Source: Phoronis australis (Eukaryota; Phoronida; Phoronidae). Taken from it: a stretch of DNA of 64,000 nucleotides. Where the stretch lies: the NCBI GenBank assembly GCA_002633005.1, contig NMRA01000042.1:1055038-1119037 (forward strand), written 5' to 3'. Within the stretch, counting starts at the first letter, position 1, and each line of letters starts with the position of its first letter. The notes under the pieces are model-generated. The model had not been told where the DNA came from. It saw nothing but the letters and a program-made list of their open reading frames with translations, and searched no databases. Both the position numbers and the translations under genes were made by a program. Below are positions 34,381 to 47,100 of this stretch, in pieces.

Positions 34381-35080
34381 GTGTATAATAAATACATATC
34401 TGGCCGATTTTACCGGTGTGTTATTCATTCTGTATGAATTCCTATCTGGTTCTCTGCGTGCCGCTAGGTGGTCAGTAGCCAGCACGCAGGTATCGCTTAA
34501 TTTTCATACAGTATGAATAACACATCGGTTAAATCGGCCAGATATGTGTTTATTGTACATGTATGTGTTTCAAGCACGCGGCTTTTAAACAGCACTGCAG
34601 AAACGAAATAGTTGCTGCGACGCCACTTGCAAAACAAGGCTAAAAATCGTTCACAGTCCGCCATTTTTCACGGTGTTGTAAAGCTAACCAATGATTGTTG
34701 AGGTTGCATCAAGCAATGCTAAATCGCGTCCCACTGCATGATACCTGCTTGCTGGCTAGGCACGCGGTAAGGAACCAGCGAGTATGAATACAGGACAGTA
34801 ATGTAAACAAAAGTCATCGACAGTAGAAAGATGCAATCCGAAAATGAGCACTACCACAATTTCTCGGATTCACATTTCCTGAACATAAATTTTAAGCACC
34901 GATTTGTGTGTACAACAGACCACATTTACACTTCAGTCCATCAATCATGCCAGTTTGTTTGCTTAAAGCGTTGCCTGTTGAGAATTCGACTAGCCAATAA
35001 GAAACGCCGGTATGAAAAAATTTCCCCAGGACCTGCGTGTTGGCTACTGACCACCTAGCGGCACTCAGGGAACCAGCGAG
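34381..35080 (+). mobile_element. 9-bp-TSD TIR element, 5'-truncated, hosting an inverted copy of itself
   Basis: The family body begins at about 34381 ('taataaatacatatctggccg'), is interrupted at 34441 and resumes at about 34783 ('tatgaatacaggacagtaatg'). It ends at the right TIR (CACTCAGGGAACCAGCGAG, 35080). The left third and left TIR are missing. Confidence 0.8.
34442..34782 (-). mobile_element. Inner inverted copy of the same TIR family, internally deleted
   Basis: It starts CTATCTGGTTCTCTGCGTG and ends GGAACCAGCGAG. The body is in reverse orientation relative to the host copy and lacks the 3' half. It is flanked by a 9-bp duplication TATGAATTC/TATGAATAC (34433-34441 and 34783-34791, one mismatch). 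Confidence 0.8.
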
Positions 35081-35429
35081 GGATAACTAAAAGCTGGCCC
35101 TCTGTCGGTTTCATTGATGAGACACGCCGGCCGGGACCGTCATCGGGCTCCCGAATGACAGTAAAGAAAAATCATTCCTATCGTCAACGTATGAGCAATA
35201 GAAAGATTTATTTTGACGTGGACAAATCCCTCGGTTGACAAAAGTTTTTCCCTACTGTACCCCGCGCTATTCCGTAATTCCCACTTCACGACCTCAGGTT
35301 TTGCCGTCCAGGCCCAGGTTGACGTCAGTGTTGCCCCTAACCGCGGCCGCCTGCCACGTGATTTGGCGGTCATACGGTAGACCGTCACAGTGAAGAAATT
35401 GACCTATCGCCAGGATTATGTCGGACGGC

Positions 35430-35505
35430 TTAATTGACCAATCAGAACGCAGCATTCCTGGCACACCTTCGTCTGCGTTTCCAAGCCGCCATTTTACCCG
35501 ACAAA
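35430..35505 (+). promoter_or_regulatory. Promoter-like patch: CCAAT box and CCGCCATTTT box
   Basis: 'gaccaatcag' at about 35437-35446 is followed about 40 bases later by 'aagccgccatttta', the YY1-type box often found at TATA-less promoters. The THAP-like start codon is about 60 bases further on. This is a motif inference only. Confidence 0.35.
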
Positions 35506-35550
35506 CAACACGTACGAGTTAAACTTACTTTAAGAAATTGTCCGATAAGA

Positions 35551-35737
35551 ATGGGGAAACGGTGTTGATATGGCGTGTGTATCACCGAAAGCCGTTATGC
35601 TGCTCCAGAATAATATCCTGTCATTTTCTGGAATGTCCTAAGCCGAAAAATGATGTTGAAAAGCGTAAACTATGGATCAATCCGTACGGCCACACGAGCA
35701 GCTGAACTTAGCGATGTTGCTTGATAACTCGAAGGCT
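35551..35737 (+). pseudogene. Broken THAP-type zinc-finger domain
   Basis: An ATG at 35551 starts MGKRC, then a TGA, then YGVC. After another stop and a frame change the sequence reads PKPKNDVEKRKLWI, and after a further shift RPHEQLNLAMLLDN. The order Cys...Cys, FPKP-type segment, RKLWI and GRPHEQLN is that of the THAP (C2CH, DNA-binding) domain of THAP proteins and P-element-derived transposases. Two stops and at least two frame shifts in under 200 bases mean it is dead, unless the assembly is wrong. The rest of a THAP protein is not found downstream. Confidence 0.5.
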
Positions 35738-35739
35738 AT

Positions 35740-36530
35740 AATAAACACAAATATATTAGTTCCAAGATACGCACTCTTCAGCTTGGTGACTGTGGTGCAG
35801 GGCTATCTCAGATTTTGACTCCCGAGTTTCCTACGTCTGGCCGCCTTTGTCTCGGCACCTCAGTGCTGGATCTCAGCACTCAAGCGGTAGTCCCCGGAAA
35901 TTGTTGTTTTCAAGGACATTTTTATTTTATGTTTTTTTTATTTATTTCAACCTAATGGACATTATTTTGTTTCGTATCAGAGGTACATTTTTGCTATTCA
36001 TAATTCGTAGGCTGGCGTTCAACTGAACTTCTCTCCCAGTCAAAATTCAGAGATGCTGTCGATCGGCACAGGGAAGGGCACTGGATTACTGCCGGAACAC
36101 AAAGCCTTGGTCGAGCTGTTGTCACTAAAAATAAACTGTTGAATTACTTTTTGACGTGCACCTCTAGTATACACTATGTATGTAGACTCGGAGTTAGACA
36201 GAGCTCATTTTGAAGTTGTTCAAACATGATATTTAAATTTATGAAGCTTTAAAAAAGAATTTGAGTTATTTTTGTAAATACCCTATTTTTGCAACTACCG
36301 CACCAGACTTGTAATCTTTTGTAACCATACCACGACTTAGTGATATCATGCTACCTTCAAAATTAAATGAAAGCTACCTTTATGGAATGAAACTACAAAA
36401 AATGCCAAGTTCATAAGAAGGTAGGCCTAATTTAAATGTCTTAATGGTGCAAACGGACAATTCCATAGGCTGCCGCAAGCAAAATGAAACAGCAAGAGCG
36501 TGAAGCGTGAGGAAATATTGAGTTCAGTAA
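35740..36530. other. Spacer, no gene recognised
   Basis: I see only AT-rich sequence with a T-rich tract near 35925. Confidence 0.45.
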
Positions 36531-36540
36531 CTAGGACCGG

Positions 36541-36745
36541 TAGCGGAAGAGGGGGGGGTTCAGACCCCAGATCGCAGCGGAATCGTGTTCCTGTTTTTTT
36601 TTAGTCCACTGATAGCTTTTCTGAACAGAAGGTCCAACGGTCTTCATCCCTGGCCCCTGCAACATTCGGGCTGCCTGTGCACATACAATCGCACTTTGCC
36701 CAATTCCACGAGGCAACATATGTTGGGCCTCCCTGTGGTATCCTA
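36541..36745 (-). repeat. Dispersed repeat, inverted relative to 7751-7950
   Basis: Both copies share 'accggatgtaggatacca', 'ttggaattgggcaaagcgcg'-type and 'agtggactaaaaaaa' words. The open frames seen in both are by-products of the shared DNA. Confidence 0.7.
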
Positions 36746-37849
36746 GATCCGCCACTGAATTCCAGACATTAATTTGACTTAGACGCCCGGCACAGCCCTA
36801 GACCTACCGGAGCTAACTGTTTGCCTAGGACGAGATGTGTATACCTGAGCTATGAACCTGAATTTTTTTATCAAAATATTTCGTTACAAGATTAGAAACG
36901 CGTAAACAGTGCTATCGAGTCGACCTAGTTAGAGACTATAGTACATGTGTTGTCTGTAATCTATGACCTACCTTACTCCAGGAGTCCCACCAGTTGTGAC
37001 CTACTTTTCATTTGGCGAAATTTAGCAGACGACAGAATAAAAATATCGGTGAATCTTCACTGATTTTATTCGAAAGATCATGAAATCTATGGAATCGTTC
37101 AGATAATTCGTCTTTAAGGTACATACTCAGCATTACATGAACATATGGTATCAGTGGCCTTGTCATTTGTCAGGTGAAGGTGGCCCCGATGCGGCCGAGG
37201 GGTTCTTCGGATTTTCGCTGGCTCCACGAGCACTTATTTTTTCATCGTCACCTTCACAAATTCCCGTATCATGAACGTACGATTCTCTGTTGAAAAGCAT
37301 CGCCTCTTGTCTCTGTCGAAGCGTTTTCAAATAGTGCAAAAACACTCATCGATTCCAGCAGGAACGTCGTTTAGCGAACGTGTATTTGCCTCTGACATCC
37401 CGTTCGATTGTCGGGTATCACGTGACTTTTCGCATAGGGGCGGAGCGTGCGATAGGTCAATTGACCATGCAGCGTGATTTCCAATAAGAGATTCCAGAGG
37501 CCATTGATCATCATGTGTAAATGTAAACCCTACCCCACCGATGTCCATTCCTTTTAGACCAGTTTGCCGTGCGGAGGCCCGTCTTAGTTGATCGGGCCGC
37601 TCCGCACTCAGGCATCAAGGTAGGCCTGAACTACACGGCTAAGGGACTACAAAATACCGTGTCGTACGTAAAAACGCGACTCACGTACCTGCAAACACCT
37701 TTCACTCAGTGATTCAAATTTACGGAGTGGACTCACAAAACACGACTCCTTCACCCCCAAAAAGCACTGGGAGTACATTCACTTAGAAATACAATACATG
37801 GACCGCCAAACACGGTTCATTCCGATAATGCATGCCATATACAGGAGCG

Positions 37850-38000
37850 GGTCGAGGATTTTTAGTTAGAGAAGCCAGCCGAGGGCAGAGTATTAGCTAG
37901 GATTTTGCCCGTCAGACATTCGCACCCCCGAACTGCCAAATGGAATCTGGGAGAGTTTTAAGGGAGAACATGCCCCCCTCCCCCTCTAAATCCGCCTCAG
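37850..38000 (-). repeat. Dispersed 'ggcggatttaggggg' repeat
   Basis: It is related in inverted orientation to about 44040-44165, with a short piece at about 17638-17660. Shared features are 'aggattttg', 'cagacattcgca', 'gccaaatgg' and the terminal 'taaatccgcc'. An N at 44151 lies in the other copy. Confidence 0.65.
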
Positions 38001-41000
38001 AAATACGTGGTCACGAACTGGACTCATCGGATTCCTGGATAAATAGCGCGAAATAGTGATTGTTACTACGCAGAAAGAGAATAGATCAACCTTCAGCTAT
38101 TTGGCAATACATTTGCCTAAATATGTAATTTTAGTACAAAAATACAATTTGAGCTAACTTCCACAAGAAACTCACTTTGCTATCGATAATTTCCCGGTAT
38201 AATGTCGTAACCCAAAAGTAGAATATAAAGTAACGTGATAATATAAAATGATTTATGTTCTCTGAATGATTATTTGTTCATTAATGTCACTTTTCTGTCT
38301 CCGACACTTCGGTGTACTACACCATCGTGTTATAGAGCACACAGTGAGAACGAAGAAATTGCCACAATTTATGACTTGACATTTTACACACATCAGTGTC
38401 ATCTAGCGGTACACATACATGTAAGAAGCCGATGCTATGGTAAATGCTCGAGAAACGGTGTCTTGTGTCTTATTCAATGCACCCTAGCGCCACTGCTATG
38501 CAATCTTCAGGGACCGAATTGGTGTTATTTTGTAACTAGCGACTTCAAAATTAAATCACAGTTATTGGATCGTTGTCAACTGTGACAATTTCTTATTAAA
38601 ACACTCGAAAGTGTGTTACAATGCGCCAAAACCATCGTGGTAATTTCTTCTTTGTAAAATTTCGCGACCGTTTACAAAGATTGTCATAAGATGCTTGTCA
38701 TGTGGTTTAGTTTTCGTCAGCACTAATGGAGTATCCTGTCGATCTATCATAACCAATTTCAATTCAAATAAATGATCGTTAAGAGTTGGCGTTGCTTTTG
38801 GAAAAACAAATACTGCTGTGAATAAAATTTGCTGTTTTTGAAGTCAAACGGTTTATATCAGCTTTTGTTCTGTATTCATGCCAACTGTACCATGACTTTT
38901 ATCAAAAAATGTTTTGGTTACACCGAACTTCGGTTTCAACCAACCACTTTTATAGGTCCTATTCGCCCTCGTCTTATTGACACTTGAGTTAGCTGGCTGA
39001 ACGCGTTGTTTTTAAAAATCGTTTGTTTGATCAGTTATTGCCATAAATAAAAACAAAAGGTTACAGGCTTCAAAGTCTCCTTGAAGAGCTAATGATTCAT
39101 AGGTAGGTGGTATAAAATTAGTAGTAAACAACTATTTGCCTTTCGCTACTGGAGAATTTAATTTAAAAAGGTAGACAATGCACTTCACTTTGTCTCAACT
39201 AAACCACTAATTGACAAACTGCGGAGATTCACGATTTTGCTTTAAATTAGCTGACGATTGGTCATGTGAAGAATACGTATCTAATTATTGACTTCTAACT
39301 TGTTTGTCGTAAAAGATCTAATTATAACAGTTAACATTGTCAAAACATAGTTTTTTTTCTTTAAAAGCAATGCTTCGGTGTGCCTTCACCGACGTTTTCT
39401 CATGGTGTATATAGTCAGTCTGAACGGCAGGGGTCATTTAGCGTAAGCCTCTAACTTACGTCGACATTGATCTTGAAGTTGAAGCTTACAAATATCCGCA
39501 GTCTGTTGAAACTCACACTATCCTACTTTCATTGCAACTGTTAAAATCAGTACTGTTCAGAAAACAAACACCAGGCGAAAAATATTGACGCCCATTGCGT
39601 ATAAGCAGTCTTGCGGAAAGGCATGATCACGCAAGTCTTCGCGTGACATCGCAATGCATTACAAGCAAAGCACGTGATCACACTAGGTTTACTAACAAGA
39701 TTCATGCGTCTTCGGAACTCAATCCCCTTACTGCATTGCAATATTTTGGCAGAGCGCTTTCACTTCCGTTTGGCTTGAAAAAACTGAAGAAATCCTTCAA
39801 TTTTGTTAGGGTTTATGTTCTGGTGTACATTTCTCCTGCCTTGGTTGTTGAGACTGGTTCATAGTGTGAGGGACGCGTTTTAGTATTTTTCCAAGCTAGT
39901 GATCAGTAGCCGATAGGCTGAGAGTCCAACATTTTAAGATTTTTCACACTGGGCTCGGTGCTATGAGAAATAGAGAATCACACCTACATTTGAGAATGGC
40001 ATGTCACTATCCTCGTTTCGGCCTGCCAGCACGCAGTGGACGTCATATAAGCTAAAATACCGTCAGGTTTCTAATAGCATTGACATTTTTATTGGAATCA
40101 AAGGGAGTTGAATGACCTGCTTGTTGTTTACATCCGCATTTACAAAAAAAGCTGTGGAGAATTCATCGAACACCTTTTGTTCGCTATTTTGTCATTATGC
40201 TGTACATATTCAGTCATTTTGAGTCTAAATATCGCATGAGCTGCATAAAAAAAGTTAATATACATTCTGTGAAGTAAGTTTTGCGTCAGTGCTACTCATA
40301 ATAACTTAGCATCAGCGCAGTAAATGCACTGAGTGACCTCATTTTGAGCTGCTGCCATTAACGAGCGGCATCGACAAGGAGTTAAATATATTATATAGAG
40401 AATCCTACACTCGTCTCAGGTTTGTGACATGGGCAAAACCTCTTGGAAATTTCGTCACAATCCCGGGGCTTGCAGAGGATTTGTTTTCTCACATGAGCCG
40501 TAAAAAAGATTCTTTTGCCGCAAAACTCGACGTGTCTAAAACTTTCAACCACGTGATGCAACTTTTGTAACAACACGCTTGCGCAATGTAAAGTAAACTC
40601 AGTTATTTTCTGCCAATAGTTTTATTTCAAACTTAACAATTCTAAATTGCTTTCATCTTTCGTAACAAATGTTCACGTTAGAATCTAACAAATTGTTTTT
40701 TGAAGTTGTAAATGTTTAGAAATAACACAGTAAGCAGGGCTTCCCTGCGCGTGAACACTGAATTGACCTTGAGACAGCACAGTTGGACAGTTTCACCGCG
40801 TTTCTTGAGTTGGGGTTCGTCTCCGTTTGAATGAACATGGATATGGAATTGGCCGCCGAATATGGGTCCTTTTAAGAAGTTGTTTGGATGTCCTTCCGAC
40901 TCGTAATATGTAGAGTTGTGTCTCTCGATTTGTCAATCATAACCTTCTCACCTTCATGGAATGCCGGCATTGTTTGGTTGGAACGCGTTTGGTTGTTGGT

Positions 41001-44000
41001 GGTATTAGTGTTTTGCATACGATAAAATGTAAGGCGTATGGATTTCTACTTTGCACTACTTTGTGATTCGCCCATGTAATATAAAAATTACATACTCGGT
41101 CTTATTAACCAGTCGTGTTGTAACACATTCCATATCGTGTGAGAAACAATTGTATTGCTGAGGTGACCACCCTGCACCCTTGTTGGAAGGACCAAGCTTC
41201 GTTGTTAAGTTAGTTGGCGTCATTTTATGATGAATCAAGTGTCAGAATATATTGATTCCGTCTAATCTTTACTAGGAACTAGTTTAGCATGCCTCGAACT
41301 GGAAAAACACGAGAGGAATTGCAATGAGGTGCGTGGAGCGATATTTTAACAAAGCAAAGTAATTACTTATAGTGACGCATGGGTGGCGCAGCACTGAAAA
41401 AAAGTGGGGGTAAAGCCCCCCCCATATCCCCCNGAATTCTACGGCTAAAATTTGTGTATGTTATTCATCGAAACGAATCGCAACCTATGATCCGGTGCAA
41501 AAACCCTTCTAACGCGGGGACCCGGACATCTGAAATATTGTCAACCAAATGCCAATGACTTCAACTTGAACTCCGCTGCGCCCATGGATCGTAGGTCGTG
41601 AAAGGTGAAATCGGCTCCGCATGCAAAAGCTGGACGTGAAAACGAACAACCAAACTGTCAAGCTTTTATCAAATAGCTGAATTCACTAGTTAAAAACAGT
41701 GAGTTACTGATATTTACGATCGGTTGTCAAAGTCAGTGATATTTCAATTTCCGTTTCCTTTTGGCCATTCTGAGAAATGTAGGTCACGTGGCACTCTTTT
41801 AGTGAATATTGATTTATTAGCCGCTGCTACTGTTGTCAATTAAAAATATACGTGACTGTTCACCAAGACAATGTTAGAGATCGTTTGTAAATGTTGCGCT
41901 TTTGCATCAAGGGCATTAAGAACATTTATAAGAGGCACTTTTGAGATTCAGTCTTAACAGAATTTTCTCATGTTATTGATATCAGTGTTTAGAACCTTTC
42001 GTTTTTAATTAAATTTTACTACAAGGCAATGTCACGTGACCCAATTATTGGCTGATTGGTATAAAGGTAGAACAAAAAAACTTTTACTGAGTCCGTTTTT
42101 AGAGATATTTACCAAAATGCACTGACTTGTCGATAGCTTTAAACTCAAAAATTTAAATGTCAAAACTAGAAAATATTTGCTCCCGTGGACTGAAAATAGA
42201 ACTGATTGTCGAAATCACACGGAGTTAAAGGGACGTGATCGGTTTTACGGTAACATTATTGTGGGATGAGATAGGCTCTTTGAAGTTATTAGCCTTGACA
42301 AGAGCAAATGTGATTTCATTACAAATTGCCAGACACCCGATGATATTATCAAGGCAGCTGACTTTACCAGTTCAGCTCGATTGTCGTTTAGCTCCGCCAG
42401 TGGGGCATATCACTGCGACCGAGAGGGCTTTGAGTTCGATTCCGCGTTGGGGCTAATCTCGGAAAATCACTTTTCTCGTTGATAATGACGCTTTAAGAGT
42501 GGGGCTTTGTTTGCAAAAAACACAGCACGCATTTCTCGCTAACTTCATGAGAGTTACCTGATTTCAAGCAATTTCGTGGAGACTGTTTATACGAAAGCAA
42601 AATTCCAACAAATAGTCGTCAATTGCAGGGAATTTAACCGGGAAATTGATAATGATTATCCTAACTGGTTATTTGTAAAGGTGTCTAAATTAAACGAGCT
42701 TCAAATACTATCGATTGGACGAAACGTTCGCTAATTGGATAATATCACCTCTTTGACGATCATGACCCGACTGCGTATTTGTTGTTCGCGGAATAGCACG
42801 TCGGCCTAAACAGAATAAATAGATAAGAAAAAATACGATTTACAAGTAAAGCGTTGGGCAGCCTTAGGTAAGAGATGATGTTTGGTTTAGTCAGAGAACT
42901 TGATCGATGTCGGTTAATACCATAAGAATCTAAAGGTAAAGAACACAAGGTGCTTGTCAATCGCGATTCATGCCTTATTGTAGGCCATTTCAAATTTTAT
43001 CTCCTGGTAGACAATAGGAGAACTTAAGCGTGCGCGTTTTTTGTCTAATTTCTCTCCAGATGAAACCCTCAACTATACCACCCAGTCACCGATGAAGTTT
43101 GCCGGCGTTCGACATATAGATATGATATCACCTTTTCCGTGCTAATACCTCAGTTATTTAGGTAAGTAAAAGTAATTGAAGGTCTGTAAAATGCAAACGT
43201 TGCAAAATGTTGAAAAAAGCTATCCCGAGAAAATCATGAAAAACGGCGGTATGTTCAAACAAATCGAATTGATTTTATATTATCCTGAAGCGATCCTGGT
43301 GTCGTGCGTGGTATTATGGTATCATCGTAACGTATCCTATTTCACTGTTCAATTCAACGTTATTATTCTATTTCAACTGCTTCTATGTTTTCAGTTGACT
43401 GATCAAGTAAAATTCCTTACTTCATAGAGAAAGCTTTTGTCGATTATGGCTGCGGGCTTGCGGTGGCTCACTTTAAAGTCAAAATCCTCTACCCTAGAGT
43501 GTTTATTTGAATTATACACATCAGCATGCCTTAGATTGAAAAACATTTCTACAACTTCTGCTAACCCTTGAAATTTCTTTCCGTTGGTTTATTTTTCAGC
43601 TATTTCTTGGCAGTAAGACATAGTATCTTGGTGCCTGCGAGGGTTTTCTACGTGTGTTATCCTTCAATAAGGTAAGGGTTCGTTGCTTTATAGGTCATAC
43701 TAGCCTCAGTAGAGATTGGTGAGGAAGGGAAATATTATTTGTAGTGGTAGATGTATCGATACCATCACCATCATCGGACTGATTGTGATATGACTTCAAA
43801 CTAAATTATCATTGGGAAGTTAAAAGAATACTAAACCCTGCTTTAACCCGGAAGCGGAAGTTAACTTCGACTGGGTCTTTGAAACATTCCAGCGCTTCTC
43901 AACCCTCAAAAACTCAAAAATTAAGTCATAAGATTCCTTATTAAGGTGCTGAGCGCGCTAGCGTTACTAAACGCTTTGCACAAGTCAATTGGCGGCTGTG

Positions 44001-44030
44001 GGGAAAGGCCGCCCTTGTTGAACCATAGGA
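38001..44030. other. No gene recognised
   Basis: Only short frames lie here. A segment at about 39600-39770 resembles 56440-56560 (a short dispersed repeat). An N at 41433 follows a run of C next to 'agtgggggtaaagcc'. The tRNA-like patch at 42390-42460 is listed separately. Confidence 0.45.
42390..42460 (+). other. tRNA-like / SINE-head-like patch
   Basis: 'tagctccgccagtgg' resembles a pol III A box with a 4-base insertion. About 40 bases later 'gagttcgattcc' fits a B box. There is no clean cloverleaf, so this is at best a tRNA-derived SINE head or a pseudo-tRNA. Confidence 0.25.
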
Positions 44031-44039
44031 TCCAATGCA

Positions 44040-44165
44040 ATGGTGGATTTAGGGGGGTCAAGGGGGCCAAAAAAGCTCTCCCAAATACCATTTGGCACTT
44101 TGGGGTTGCAAATGTCTGAAAGACAAAATCCTGGCTAGTAGTCTCCCCTGNTGGATCCGCCCCTG
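44040..44165 (+). repeat. Dispersed 'ggatttaggggg' repeat, second copy
   Basis: It is the counterpart of 37850-38000, starting 'gtggatttaggggggtc' and ending near 'ggatccgcccctg'. Confidence 0.65.
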
Positions 44166-47100
44166 CAATGTGTGTAAATAATAGCTAAATATGAATACAT
44201 AATAAATTACTCAATTTCAATAAAATTGAGAAAATACACATTCGAGGGCTGCAGTGTGTCGGTAGAGTGCGACAAGGTATGCAGTCACACTGTAATGGTA
44301 CATGTTCCTCCCTCACTACTCTTAGAAGCATATTTTAGCCAAATTACTAGCTGTGAACACGTAGGCCTACGCGCTGCTTGTAGTCCTGCCGTGAAGACGA
44401 ATCCAAACCTTGACGAGCCCGAAGGCAGGGTCAAATCTAGTCATTTTACTTTTGGTGGGTAATTTGAAAACCTATGTGTGTGTCGCAGGATGTGTTTGTT
44501 GTGTTCCTAGTGTTTGTACATTTAATTGTTTAGTCCTTGTGTCACCTAACTGTTGATTGTTGTTCAGTCCATTTGCTTGGAGATTATGATTTGTTATATT
44601 TTTGTTCATCGTCTAGAATCAATGATTGTGCTGTCCTTATATGTTTTTGTTGGTTGATTCGTGTATCTACATTCCATTATTTTTAGTACCTTCAGTTGTT
44701 TTCTACTCAGAGCTTCACTGATCGTACTCTTCACTAAACTAGTCAAGACACATCTCCAAAGTTTCCCTCTCCGGTTAACTATCCCACACCCTCGGTTTAT
44801 AAATACATTTTGGTACCGTGAGCTACCCGAATATCGGAACATCTGAAACAATGCGTTTTTGATTTCAAAGAAATTTGTTTACTCAAGTGTTTCGCATACT
44901 GGCTTATGTGCTTATAGGCGCAGGTGGGAGTCCTTTGCACAGGGGTGCGTACTGCTATGGGCCCAGACACACGCATAGTCCTCGGCGAAAGCATGATTAT
45001 AATGTAGATCTTGTGAAACATTTTTTCGCGACTTGGTGTCTGGTGACAGCGCATTTGCTGGATTATAAGACGTTCTGTTAGGGTGACTGTAAGAATAGTG
45101 TGTATTAAAATCCAGTTCAGTGACTAACTATTGAAAAATGGATATACTGTAGTACTAAGAAAATACGCAAGTGTGACTAGGGCAAATTTACCCCAGACTG
45201 AAGAGAGGAACGCAATGTGTGTCGATGTTGATGTCTCATATCGTATTCCGGGTGACATTATGTGTCGATAGCGACAATGTATATTACAACATATACTCTT
45301 CACTGGAATCCATAGGGTAACGTGAAATCACTAATGCTAAGCGAAATTTTCCAAAAAAAACACTTATGACCAACATGATTCATTAGGAAAACAGTAAGAA
45401 AAACTTTAGCCGCATTCCTAATTCCAAAATGGTGTTGAATGCGGTTGTTCGTCCTCCCGGATGAAGCTCGTAATGTGAATTTTTTAGCATCTGTTTTCAC
45501 GCTAAATGTTCAATTATGCCCTTACGTTTACGTCTGAGTCTGTCATTGTGATGAGTTCGTAGATTTAGCGGAAAGGTTAGAGATAAAATAGTTGAAGCGT
45601 AATTGTATGGTAAACACAGGTGCCAACTGTTCCGAGAAGTCTCAAACAACAATTAGATCAATTTGACCAACAAATGTGACGGCAGCTGCTGTAACCAACG
45701 GTTACTCTGATAATCCAAACAACCTGTCTGCCTACTGTAATGAAACAAGGTTTGGATGCAGACACTTTTAAGTTTCCATGGGGACGATCTCGAATAAATT
45801 GTGCAAAAGAGAAGGGTATGTCCTCGAAACAAGGTAAATACTCGCTAACGACGTCATCGCCAATAAAAAATAATTGAGCCGTATTGAATGGTCAGATAAC
45901 GTTTTAGCGCTTTCTGATCTTCGAATATTGTAAAAGAGCGTTGTGGCAGATTTTGACTAAGATTAGGAAACAGAGTAGTTCGGTCAAGTTGGGCTTCACT
46001 CGAAACTTGAAGGCTTAATCTGTTTTAAACGCTCTAAGAACTGACCTTACTCTGAGCATATTTACATGTGTCGGCTATAAACTGTAACTAGAAAGTAGGT
46101 CTACATTGTGCCTACATGAAACGGGGAAATGACGGTATAGTGTGTATCCGAATGACACATTGCCCATCAATATCATTGCATAGTAGCAGTGATATTAGGT
46201 CGCTGTTCATTGTAAAAAAACTTTCCCACGGTCAAAATTTCAATTTTGCGTTGGTCCGCCAGTTGAATACCTGATTGCTTCTGGCTACGGTGGCAGTGAT
46301 CTCGGGTCCATCAAGGCCACGTAAAATTATACGGCTCACTGACTGGAGCTTCAGGGTGAAAATACACTGCAGCAATATCTGAAATCTGTTCGTAGCGCTT
46401 TCAGATTTCCTCCACTGGATTCATACATCCAGGCTGGACAATCATCCGCAATCACATTCCGCACGTTCCTGAAAGTACCGGCGAACCAGTTTCTCACGAA
46501 CGTGGTACTTTTCTTGCCAACTGTGTCGTTTTCTTTCTCATAATCTGCATGTGTACTCTTCCGAGCTCAGTTTTTTTTCTCTTAAACCGCATTTCTTTTC
46601 ATGTTCCAACGGAGGCCCGGGTTGCGCGTGCTTGGCATTATGTATCACTTGCATCTCGGAACTGCATTCATTTTATTTAAGAATAGCATTTCGTCAAATA
46701 AGAAAAGAGCACTAGTTCGTAAAATGATAACACTTGAAATGAGACCGCTTTTGCGGTACGTGAGGGAAGAACATCGTCTCCCCTGAAAGGCTCGACATGG
46801 ATTTTGAGGTCCTAGCATACGAAGTGCTTACGAGTCGAACCATTGAATCGTTCCTCAACCCAAAAGTTTGCTACTACAGGGCACCAATACGCGGCGGTAG
46901 AGTGTATTTTTGCATCTGGAAGAGAACCCTACAACTTTTACGGCGTTAAACTTTGTTCCACGAAAGATATCCCTCTCAATGAGTTTTAATTACATTTCCA
47001 TGCATTACGCTTATTTTTAGCAGTTGTAGGCCTAAAATGAATTACGTTGAGCAAATCTTTTTGTCAGATTCACAGTTGCTGCTTAGTCTTATCCTTGTAT

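Noticed and set aside
34459-34476. CTCF-like word in the terminus of the TIR element (CCGCTAGGTGGTC)
   Set aside because: It has two or three core mismatches, including the conserved A and final C, so it is much weaker than the array boxes.
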